Of a DNA stretch of 64,000 bases, positions 57,540 through 64,000 are shown one piece after another (the stretch's first letter is position 1; every line of letters begins with the position of its first letter). The stretch is taken from positions 1-64,000 of the forward strand of contig NZ_JAEMED010000007.1 in NCBI RefSeq assembly GCF_016458205.1. Reading direction: 5' to 3'. The stretch comes from Streptococcus sp. 121 (GTDB lineage Bacteria > Bacillota > Bacilli > Lactobacillales > Streptococcaceae). The notes beneath the pieces are model-generated. The model was not told where the DNA came from. It saw only the letters and a program-made list of their open reading frames with translations, and ran no database searches. The position numbers and the translations under genes were made by a program.

Positions 57540-58347
57540 ACGAATCGCGATTGTAGCTAACCAACGGCCGCGTAGCCAGGAGATTTTTCATGAACTCAGT
57601 CAAAAACTCCGCCCCTACAAGCAGTTTGAGCTAAGCCGCAAGAACCCGGATATTGTCATTTCTATCGGTGGGGACGGTATGTTGTTGTCGACCTTTCATC
57701 GTTACAAGGATCAGTTAGACAAGGTTCGTTTTATTGGGGTTCATACTGGTCATCTGGGATTTTATACCGATTATCGAGATTTTGAACTAGACCTTTTGGT
57801 TCAAAACCTTCTTTTGGATCAAGGGGCACAAATTTCTTACCCTTTACTCCAAATTAAAGTCCACCATGAATCTGGTCAATTGGACGATTATCTAGCCTTG
57901 AATGAGGCGACTATTCGCAGGACCGATCGGACCATGGTAGCGGATCTGCACTTGAACCAAGTGCCATTTGAACGTTTCCGTGGAGATGGGATTTGTATTT
58001 CAACGCCGACGGGCTCCACAGCCTACAACAAGTCCCTTGGTGGAAGTGTCTTGCACCCAACGATTGAAGCTCTCCAGGTCACAGAGGTGGCTAGTCTCAA
58101 TAATCGGGTTTATCGGACACTAGGGTCATCAATTATTGTCCCCCGTAAGGACAAGATTGAAATTCTCCCCCTATCGGATGCGACGCATACTCTATTAGTC
58201 GACAACCATGTTTACCAGGTAGACCAAGTCAGCAAATTTGAGTGCCAAATTTACCATCGTAAGATCGCCTTTATGGCTTCATCCAAACACACCAGTTTCT
58301 GGGAGCGAGTTCGGGATTCCTTCATTGGCGAGGTGGAGGACGAATGA
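57514..58347 (+). CDS. nadK: NAD kinase
   Basis: NadK phosphorylates NAD to NADP. The protein is about 277 residues, with the GGDGMLL motif, [10 protein letters not shown] and the SKxS-like [14 protein letters not shown]. Start choice is open: GTG 57511 and ATG 57514 have GGAG at 57499-57502, while ATG 57523 (MKNTVRRI) matches the usual family start but lacks a ribosome site of its own. Overlap with relQ suggests coupling. It overlaps the next gene by 4 bases. Confidence 0.94.
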   Translation: MTLMKNTVRRIAIVANQRPRSQEIFHELSQKLRPYKQFELSRKNPDIVISIGGDGMLLSTFHRYKDQLDKVRFIGVHTGHLGFYTDYRDFELDLLVQNLLLDQGAQISYPLLQIKVHHESGQLDDYLALNEATIRRTDRTMVADLHLNQVPFERFRGDGICISTPTGSTAYNKSLGGSVLHPTIEALQVTEVASLNNRVYRTLGSSIIVPRKDKIEILPLSDATHTLLVDNHVYQVDQVSKFECQIYHRKIAFMASSKHTSFWERVRDSFIGEVEDE

Positions 58348-59234
58348 GATTTCGATTTATTGTTGATGAGCATGTGAGGGTGAAGACCTTTGTCAAGCGC
58401 CATGATATTTCTAAGGGGCTTTTGGCGAAAATCAAGTATCGTGGTGGTCAAATTTTGGTGAATGGGAAACCACAGTTTGCGACCTATCTCTTGGATATTG
58501 GAGATGAGTTGATTATTGACATCCCGGCTGAGCCTCCATTTGAAAAGTTAGAAGCCATCTCCCAGGACTTAGATATTGTCTATGAAGACCAGCATTTCCT
58601 AGTCCTCAATAAACCAGCAGGAGTAGCCAGTATCCCTAGCGTTAACCACTCTAATACCATGGCTAATTTTGTCAAAGGCTACTATCAGGAACAAGGTTAT
58701 GAGAACCAGCAAGTTCATATTGTAACTCGACTAGATCGTGACACGTCAGGACTGATGCTCTTTGCCAAACATGGGTATGCCCACGCTCGTTTAGATAAGC
58801 AGCTTCAAGCTAGGGCCATAGAGAAAAAATACCTAGCTCTTGTTAAGGGAGAGCATCCTCTTCCGCAACAAGGGGAAATCATAGCTCCTATAGCTCGAAA
58901 TCCAGAGAGCATTATCACCCGGCGCGTGGCACCAGATGGGAAGTACGCTCGTACCTCCTATCAAGTCTTAATCGACCACTCTCCAGTCTATCTGGTGGAT
59001 ATCCAACTGCACACCGGAAGGACTCATCAAATTCGTGTCCATTTCTCCCATCAAGGCTATCCTTTGTTAGGAGATGACCTCTATGGAGGAAGCTTGACGG
59101 ATGGGATCCAACGCCAAGCCCTCCATTGCCATTCTTTGCGCTTCTTCAATCCCTTTTCAGAGGAAGAACTCTTTTTACAAGCCCCTCTTCCAACTGATTT
59201 CCAAGAGGTCCTCGGAGACCTGCCCAAACCTTAA
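58344..59234 (+). CDS. RluA-family 23S rRNA/tRNA pseudouridine synthase
   Basis: A 296-residue pseudouridine synthase with an S4-like N-terminal region (ILVNGKPQ) and catalytic Asp131 in [14 protein letters not shown] and [12 protein letters not shown] are typical of the RluA/RluD subfamily. It overlaps nadK by 4 bases and is 12 bases before pta. The exact target uridines (as RluD at 1911/1915/1917 of 23S rRNA, or another RluA-type site) cannot be assigned from sequence. Confidence 0.93.
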   Translation: MRFRFIVDEHVRVKTFVKRHDISKGLLAKIKYRGGQILVNGKPQFATYLLDIGDELIIDIPAEPPFEKLEAISQDLDIVYEDQHFLVLNKPAGVASIPSVNHSNTMANFVKGYYQEQGYENQQVHIVTRLDRDTSGLMLFAKHGYAHARLDKQLQARAIEKKYLALVKGEHPLPQQGEIIAPIARNPESIITRRVAPDGKYARTSYQVLIDHSPVYLVDIQLHTGRTHQIRVHFSHQGYPLLGDDLYGGSLTDGIQRQALHCHSLRFFNPFSEEELFLQAPLPTDFQEVLGDLPKP

Positions 59235-59246
59235 GGAGGTTATATT

Positions 59247-60221
59247 ATGAAAATTTTTGACAGCATTCGCCAATCCCTTCAAGGAAAGACCGTTAAAATT
59301 GTTCTTCCGGAAGGAGAAGAACCGCGTATCTTACAAGCAACTAAACGGATTGTAACGGATACAGACATTATACCAGTCCTCTTGGGAAGTCCGGAGAGAA
59401 TCAAGCTTTATTTGGAAATTGAAGGTATTACTGAGGGATTTGAAGTGATTAATCCCAGGGAATATGAAGAGTTAGATGAGTTGGTTGAGAGCTTGGTGGA
59501 GCGTCGCCAAGGGAAACTTAGTGAGTTAGATGCACGCACCCTCTTAACGGAAGATGTCAATTATTTTGGAGTTATGTTAGTGCACACAGGTAGGGCCCAG
59601 GGGATGGTTTCTGGTGCGATTCACTCAACGGCAGACACTGTTCGTCCAGCCCTTCAAATTATTAAGACCAAACCTGGGATTAAACGGACTTCTGGCTCTT
59701 TCCTGATGGTTCGTGGAGAAGAACGTTATCTGTTTGCGGATTGTGCCATTAACATTGAACCGGAAGCAGATGTCCTAGCGGAGATTGCAGTGAATTCTGC
59801 TGAGACTGCCAAAGCTTTTGGCATTGATCCGAAGATTGCCATGCTCAGCTATTCCACAAAAGGAAGTGGCTCTGGACCTAAAGTCAACAAGGTTGTTACT
59901 GCAACTAAGCTTGCTCAGGAGTTGGCTCCTGACTTGTTGATTGATGGAGAACTGCAATTTGACGCCGCTTACGATCCTGAAACAGCTAAGCTTAAAGCTC
60001 CTAACAGCCCTGTTGCGGGACAAGCAACCGTTTTTGTCTTTCCAAGTATTGAGTCGGGAAATATCTGTTACAAGATGGTTGAGCGCCTCGGTGGCTTCAG
60101 TGCGGTTGGTCCAATCTTGCAAGGTTTGAACCATCCGGTAAACGACCTTTCTCGTGGAGCCAGCATTAAGGATGTCTACAAGCTTACCTTGATTACTGCC
60201 AGCCAAGCCCTTTATCATTAA
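59247..60221 (+). CDS. pta: Phosphate acetyltransferase
   Basis: Pta interconverts acetyl-CoA and acetyl-phosphate. The 324-residue protein is the short catalytic form, with LPEGEEPRILQA, GMVSGAIHSTADTVRPALQI, and SYSTKGSGSGP near the active site. An AAGGAGGT site precedes the ATG. It uses the same acetyl-phosphate pool that SpxB fills. Last gene of the relQ-nadK-rlu-pta run. Downstream is a repeat region, without a clear T-rich terminator. Confidence 0.95.
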   Translation: MKIFDSIRQSLQGKTVKIVLPEGEEPRILQATKRIVTDTDIIPVLLGSPERIKLYLEIEGITEGFEVINPREYEELDELVESLVERRQGKLSELDARTLLTEDVNYFGVMLVHTGRAQGMVSGAIHSTADTVRPALQIIKTKPGIKRTSGSFLMVRGEERYLFADCAINIEPEADVLAEIAVNSAETAKAFGIDPKIAMLSYSTKGSGSGPKVNKVVTATKLAQELAPDLLIDGELQFDAAYDPETAKLKAPNSPVAGQATVFVFPSIESGNICYKMVERLGGFSAVGPILQGLNHPVNDLSRGASIKDVYKLTLITASQALYH

Positions 60222-60411
60222 TACTCTGTACCGTTTTAAATCGGAACATAGCCACTTCGGTGAACCGGACTGATATACCCTGCCTATTCAACAGGCCTCC
60301 TAGACCTGTTGAACGACCATCATTGGTATAGCAAATCGCAAATTTTGGGTATTCTGATTTTGAAACTAATTGGATTTCAGTTTTAAAACCTTTCTTATCA
60401 AGGAGGTTGAT
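60222..60411. repeat. Repeat region between pta and the YbaK-like gene
   Basis: It contains the hairpin TTCAACAGGCCT/AGACCTGTTGAA (60287-60313), followed by GGGTATTCTGATTTTGAAA. Both also occur, inverted, at 12206-12305, so this is a dispersed repeat. Small stems ACCGTTTTAAATCGG and CACTTCGGTG lie before it. No gene is seen. Confidence 0.6.
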
Positions 60412-61005
60412 ATGGACGCTGAGAAACTTGTTTTAAAAAAGTTGTCAGAACTGGGAATTGATACTCGAAACAGTTCGAAATCTGAAAAGGCAATCCGATG
60501 AAGACAGAACTTAAGGTTCGGCGAAGAGGATTAACACATTCAGATTTTGAAATGTAATGAGTATGAGATTGAAACCGTTGAACATCCGCCTACTTGGACC
60601 ACAGAAGAAGCAGATGCTTATATTAAGGGAATCGACGGTGTCCGAACCAAAACCTTGTTTTTGACCAACAAAAAGAAAACCGCTTTTTATCTTCTGATTA
60701 TGGATGATCAGCAGCGGTTGGATATGGACAAGTTCCGAGATTTAGTGGGTGCCAATCGAATTCGAATGGCTTCTGCCGATAGTCTCTTCCAAAAAATGAA
60801 GCTCAGACCAGGAATGGTTTCCCCTTTCGGTCTTCTTTTGAATGAGGAGGGAGATGTTTTACTTTATATGGATAGGGCCATTGAGTCTGAAAAACGCATG
60901 AGTTTTCATCCTAATACGAATGAGAAGACTATTTTTTTAGCGACAAAAGACCTTTTTCTCTTTTGTGAGGAGATCGGTTATCCGATAAACATCGTTGATT
61001 TGTGA
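60412..61005 (+). pseudogene. YbaK/ProX-type editing-domain gene interrupted by a BOX-like repeat
   Basis: AAGGAGG precedes ATG 60412, which encodes MDAEKLVLKKLSELGID (17 residues), the normal start of this family. A 99-base insert (60463-60561) then brings a TGA at 60499-60501. After the insert the same frame resumes with YEIETVEHPP and runs 148 codons to 61005, including the RTKTLFLTNKKK and GANRIRMAS segments of the Cys-tRNA(Pro)/Ala-tRNA(Pro) deacylase fold. The downstream part could only start at TTG 60547, without a ribosome site. Probably a recent loss of function. Intact homologues hydrolyse mischarged tRNA-Pro. Confidence 0.8.
60461..60564 (+). repeat. Short BOX-like element inside coding sequence
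   Basis: It runs from ATACTCGAAACAGTTCG to AAATGTAATGAGTAT. It matches the guaC-leader copy (24713-24875) at both ends but lacks about 60 bp of its middle. From CAATCCGATGAAGAC to the right end I count about four differences in 74 bases. Confidence 0.8.
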
Positions 61006-61007
61006 GA

Positions 61008-61048
61008 AGAAAGCCAAAGTTTCAGTAGTGAGACTTTGGCTTTCTTTT
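61008..61048 (+). terminator. Terminator after YbaK-like pseudogene
   Basis: AAAGCCAAAGT pairs with ACTTTGGCTTT around a loop, followed by CTTTT. Confidence 0.9.
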
Positions 61049-61256
61049 ACAAAAATTATAAAACGGTTTACTAAAAGATAAAGCAAGGGGGCAAACTTTA
61101 TCTTGTTTTTACGATTTTAATTCATTTTTACTATCAAAATCTAGAGTATTACTTCTGTTTTTGATGGATAATTGCTAAAAAATCTCCGTTTTTATGCTTA
61201 TTTTTGATTTAGCGCGCATTATTTTATAAAAAATCCAGGAAATTGATTATAAATCG

Positions 61257-61304
61257 TTTACAAAACCGGTTTAATTTGGTATATTATTTTTGAAAACGAT
61301 TACA
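61257..61304 (+). promoter_or_regulatory. dhuD promoter with LacI-type operator and cre site
   Basis: TTTACA (61257-61262) and TATATT (61280-61285) are 17 bp apart, with a TGG extended -10. In the spacer lies the perfect palindrome AAACCGGTTT (61263-61272), a LacI/RegR-type operator. Just after the -10, bases 61290-61304 match cre at every fixed position. A related AAACGGTTTA lies at 61061-61070. The rest of 61050-61256 is AT-rich with no gene. Confidence 0.75.
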
Positions 61305-61319
61305 AAAGGAGGTTTTCTG

Positions 61320-62135
61320 ATGGGAAGTTCATTTTCGGTGACTAAATTTTCGTTAGAAGGTAAGGTTGCACTTATAACGGGAGCATCGTATGGAATTGGC
61401 TTTGCGATTGCAAAATCCTTTGCTGACGTAGGGGCTACCATTGTTTTTAACGATATTAGTCAAGAACTTGTTGATAAAGGTCTTCAAGCTTACAAAGAGC
61501 AAGGGATCTCAGCTCATGGGTATGTCTGCGATGTTACCGATGAAGAAGGGATCCAGGCTATGGTCAAACAGATTGAAACAGAGGTTGGAGTCATTGATAT
61601 CCTGGTCAATAATGCGGGGATTATTCGTAGAGTTCCTATGCATGAAATGTCTGCAGAAGCCTTTAGACAGGTTATTGATATTGATCTAAATGCTCCATTT
61701 ATTGTTTCAAAAGCGGTTATCCCTTCTATGATTAAAAAAGGCCATGGAAAAATCATCAATATTTGCTCAATGATGAGTGAATTAGGACGTGAGACCGTAT
61801 CGGCCTATGCTGCAGCAAAAGGAGGCTTGAAGATGTTAACGAAAAACATTGCTTCTGAATATGGCGCTGCAAATATTCAATGTAACGGGATAGGACCTGG
61901 CTATATTGCAACGCCGCAAACAGCCCCACTTCGTGAAACCCAAGAAGACGGTAGTCGCCATCCCTTCGATCAATTTATTGTTGCTAAAACTCCAGCCGCA
62001 CGTTGGGGAGAAGTGGAGGATTTAGTAGGTCCTGCAGTGTTTTTAGCGAGTGATGCTAGTGATTTTGTAAATGGCCATATCCTATATGTAGATGGTGGGA
62101 TCCTTGCTTATATAGGCAAACAGCCATCAGATTAA
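61320..62135 (+). CDS. dhuD: SDR dehydrogenase for DHU/KDG (DhuD; gluconate 5-dehydrogenase-like)
   Basis: A 271-residue short-chain dehydrogenase with TGASYGIG (20-27), NNAGI and the catalytic Tyr and Lys in SAYAAAKGG. Streptococcal DhuD reduces the keto sugar made by DhuI to 2-keto-3-deoxygluconate in breakdown of unsaturated uronate from glycosaminoglycans. The assignment rests on gene order with dhuI, kdgK and kdgA. Start 61320 has AGGAGG nearby; the upstream in-frame TTG at 61290 lies in the cre site. General annotations call it gluconate 5-dehydrogenase. Confidence 0.87.
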   Translation: MGSSFSVTKFSLEGKVALITGASYGIGFAIAKSFADVGATIVFNDISQELVDKGLQAYKEQGISAHGYVCDVTDEEGIQAMVKQIETEVGVIDILVNNAGIIRRVPMHEMSAEAFRQVIDIDLNAPFIVSKAVIPSMIKKGHGKIINICSMMSELGRETVSAYAAAKGGLKMLTKNIASEYGAANIQCNGIGPGYIATPQTAPLRETQEDGSRHPFDQFIVAKTPAARWGEVEDLVGPAVFLASDASDFVNGHILYVDGGILAYIGKQPSD

Positions 62136-62169
62136 TCTTGCTTGTTGTGAAAGTTGAAAGGAGTATCGT

Positions 62170-62808
62170 ATGAAGATTGCACTTATTAATGAAAATAGTC
62201 AGGCGGCTAAAAATAGCTTGATTTTCAAAACTTTGAAAGAAGTTACCGATGAAAAAGGCTACGAAGCCTTTAACTACGGTATGTATGGAGTTGAAGGAGA
62301 AAGCTCTTTAACCTATGTTCAAAATGGTCTTTTAGCTTCCATTCTTCTGGTCAGTAAAGCGGCTGATTTTGTGATTACTGGCTGTGGAACTGGTGTTGGA
62401 GCCTTACTAGCTGCTAATAGCTTCCCAGGTGTTACTTGTGGCTTCGCGTCAGATCCTACAGACGCCTATCTGTTTTCTCAAATTAATGGTGGGAATGCTC
62501 TATCCATTCCGTTTGCTAAAGGATTCGGCTGGGGGGCAGAGTTAAATCTTAAATTAATATTTGAACGTCTATTTGCTGATGAAATGGGAGGAGGCTATCC
62601 CCGTGAACGTGCTGTTCCAGAGCAAAGAAACGCCCGTATCCTAAGCGAAATGAAGGAAATTACCTATAAAGATTTACTAACAGTTTTAAAGGAAATTGAT
62701 CAAGATTTTCTAAAAGAAACAATTGCTGGGGAACATTTTCAAAAATATTTCTTTGCCAATTCTCAAAATGAGGAAATTTCTCAGTACTTGAAGTCAGTCT
62801 TGGAATAG
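62170..62808 (+). CDS. dhuI: RpiB/LacAB-family uronate isomerase (DhuI)
   Basis: A 212-residue RpiB/LacA-LacB-type protein with the CGTGVG motif (TGCGTGVGALLA), NGGNALSIP and a C-terminal extension beyond ordinary RpiB. In streptococcal glycosaminoglycan loci this family member isomerises 4-deoxy-5-hexosulose uronate, replacing KduI. It is 34 bases after dhuD with its own AAAGGAG and 17 bases before kdgK. Alternative: another sugar-phosphate isomerase. Confidence 0.84.
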   Translation: MKIALINENSQAAKNSLIFKTLKEVTDEKGYEAFNYGMYGVEGESSLTYVQNGLLASILLVSKAADFVITGCGTGVGALLAANSFPGVTCGFASDPTDAYLFSQINGGNALSIPFAKGFGWGAELNLKLIFERLFADEMGGGYPRERAVPEQRNARILSEMKEITYKDLLTVLKEIDQDFLKETIAGEHFQKYFFANSQNEEISQYLKSVLE

Positions 62809-62825
62809 ATTAAGAGGGCAGTAAG

Positions 62826-63827
62826 ATGAAAAAGGTATTGTTAATCGGTGAACCCTTAATTCGGATTAGTCCACTACATCATCTTGAACTTTCGGATGGT
62901 GTTGATGCTAAATGTTTTTTTGGGGGCTCTGAAGTGAATATAGCTTGTACCTTACAGGGATTTGGCCAAGAGGCTAAAATGTTTACGGCTTTACCCCAAA
63001 ATTCTCTAGGGGACCGTTTCTCTACCTTTTTATCAAGTCATGGTATAGATACCAGTTCTATTTTACGCCTAGGTGATCGAATCGGACTTTACTATTTAGA
63101 GGAAGGCTTTGGCTGTCGAACAAGCAAAGTTTACTACGATCGTAAGTTTTCAAGTTTTTCCAGTATTGATGAAAGGTCTATCTCTACAGAAGATGTATTA
63201 GATGGGGTTGAGTGGATACATTTTAGCGGTATTACATTAGCGGTCGCAGCTTCTGCATCAGTTTGGCTCAAAAAAATCTTAACAGTAGCAAAGTCACTCC
63301 ATATTCCAATCTCATTTGATTTAAATTGGCGCTCCAGTTTAATCGAGATACGGGAGGCTAAAACGTTATTTTCAGAGTTTGCATCGCTAGCCGACTATTG
63401 TTTTGGCATTGAACCTCTTTTACAAGATCCAGATGACTGGACTTTATTTAATCGTGAAGGAGCAAGTGAAGAAGAGTTAGAACATCGGATGTCAATCTTG
63501 AAGAAAAAGTACTCCCTAAAAGGAATTTTTCATACCATTCGGCAAGTTGATTCAAATGGTACGCATACCTATCAAGCTTATGGTTTAATGGAAACATTTT
63601 ATTCTAGTAAAGCATTAAGGACGCAGGTGCTTCAGCGAGTTGGAAGTGGGGATGCATTTGTAGCTGGTGCTCTGTACCAACTACTGCGAGGAAAGGGCGT
63701 CAAAGATGTTACAGATTTTGCTCTAGCAAGCGGGCTTTATAAATGTAGTTTAGAAGGTGATTTCATGGTTCAGCCAGTTCACAACATCTATTCTATCTTA
63801 GGTGAAGCTAAGGATGTCATTCGATAA
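62826..63827 (+). CDS. kdgK: 2-keto-3-deoxygluconate kinase (PfkB family)
   Basis: KdgK phosphorylates 2-keto-3-deoxygluconate to KDPG. The 333-residue PfkB/ribokinase-family protein has GGSEVNIACTLQGFG near the N-terminus and the catalytic GSGDAF with Asp276. It lies between dhuI and the aldolase gene, which fixes the substrate by context. Ribosome site AAGAGGGC. Full length. Confidence 0.92.
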   Translation: MKKVLLIGEPLIRISPLHHLELSDGVDAKCFFGGSEVNIACTLQGFGQEAKMFTALPQNSLGDRFSTFLSSHGIDTSSILRLGDRIGLYYLEEGFGCRTSKVYYDRKFSSFSSIDERSISTEDVLDGVEWIHFSGITLAVAASASVWLKKILTVAKSLHIPISFDLNWRSSLIEIREAKTLFSEFASLADYCFGIEPLLQDPDDWTLFNREGASEEELEHRMSILKKKYSLKGIFHTIRQVDSNGTHTYQAYGLMETFYSSKALRTQVLQRVGSGDAFVAGALYQLLRGKGVKDVTDFALASGLYKCSLEGDFMVQPVHNIYSILGEAKDVIR

Positions 63828-63839
63828 GGGAGTTGAATT

Positions 63840-64000
63840 ATGGGTTCACAAGAAGTAATTTTACATTTACGAGAGCAAAAATTCGTGGTTGTGTTACGTG
63901 GTGACAATCAAGAGGATGCTTTGAGGGCTGCCTCAGCTTGTATTGCTGGTGGCCTGACAGCTTTAGAGGTAGCTTATACAAATCCAGAAGCTAGCCAAGT
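63840..64000 (+). CDS. kdgA: KDPG aldolase, N-terminal part (runs off window)
   Basis: ATG 63840 after AAGGGAG opens a frame to the window end (53 codons). It reads MGSQEVILHLREQKFVVVLR and then AGGLTALEVAYTNPEA, matching the beta-alpha start and catalytic-Glu strand of 2-keto-3-deoxy-6-phosphogluconate aldolases. It would split KDPG into pyruvate and glyceraldehyde 3-phosphate. Only the first quarter is present. It is 12 bases after kdgK. Confidence 0.9.
   Translation, partial: MGSQEVILHLREQKFVVVLRGDNQEDALRAASACIAGGLTALEVAYTNPEASQ

Overview
The window is chromosomal DNA from a Streptococcus, most likely of the mitis/sanguinis group. The evidence is the tmRNA tag AKNNTSYALAA, the streptococcal gyrA-srtA and dfr-(small ORF)-clpX-engB orders, the H2O2-forming lactate and pyruvate oxidases (lctO, spxB), GyrA numbering that gives Ser81/Glu85 as in pneumococcus, and dispersed ATACTC...GAGTAT repeats that resemble pneumococcal BOX elements. 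I cannot name the species from sequence alone.

Layout. 1-426: the 5' end of an IS110-family transposase and its non-coding end. 427-3199: the anaerobic ribonucleotide reductase operon nrdDG. 3200-4110: tRNA-Ser(GGA), divergent ssrA (tmRNA), and a decayed integrase 3' end beside it. 4162-5520 (minus): a Zn-alcohol dehydrogenase with a cre site in its promoter, and a DUF3042 protein. 5589-11513: miaA-hflX-hypothetical-rnz-recJ, with overlapping or closely spaced genes. 11601-12113: apt. 12152-12800: a nested repeat island. 12801-16401: dnaD-nth-trmK-Nif3-like-ZIP transporter, then a secreted or anchored alpha/beta hydrolase, brnQ and sbcDC. 23134-27774: nox, guaC and a MATE exporter, separated by repeats. 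28124-34050: tdk-prfA-prmC-sua5-glyA-nucleoid protein-pvaA-like operon. 34116-37053: folA, a 56-aa membrane protein, clpX, repeats, engB. 37509-42192: murB-potABCD. 42357-44712: divergent ldh and lctO. 45095-49741: gyrA-srtA-beta-helix surface protein. 49810-56756: radC (+), then minus-strand rex, spxB, DUF4649, DUF1831-cysteine desulfurase-prs, and CYTH. 56868-60221: relQ-nadK-rluD-type-pta. 60412-61005: a YbaK/ProX-type gene broken by a repeat. 61320-64000: dhuD-dhuI-kdgK-kdgA for unsaturated uronate catabolism, running off the end.

How the genes work together. A carbon and redox theme runs through the window. Nox, Ldh, LctO, SpxB, Pta, Adh and Rex all act around pyruvate, lactate, NADH, O2 and acetyl-phosphate. 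Exact or near-exact CcpA (cre) sites lie at the adh, nox, ldh/lctO, spxB and dhuD promoters, which points to coordinated catabolite control. The rest is mostly conserved housekeeping: tRNA modification, translation termination, one-carbon metabolism, DNA repair, polyamine uptake and alarmone/NADP synthesis.

The least explained part is a set of nested dispersed repeats: (i) a 102-bp TA-flanked MITE with three full copies; (ii) BOX-like elements ending ATACTC/GAGTAT; (iii) a modular hairpin-array element with three copies, in which at least one stem shows a compensatory base-pair change and which supplies terminators to clpX and lctO. One BOX-like copy has inserted into a coding sequence. No CRISPR array or defence system was seen.
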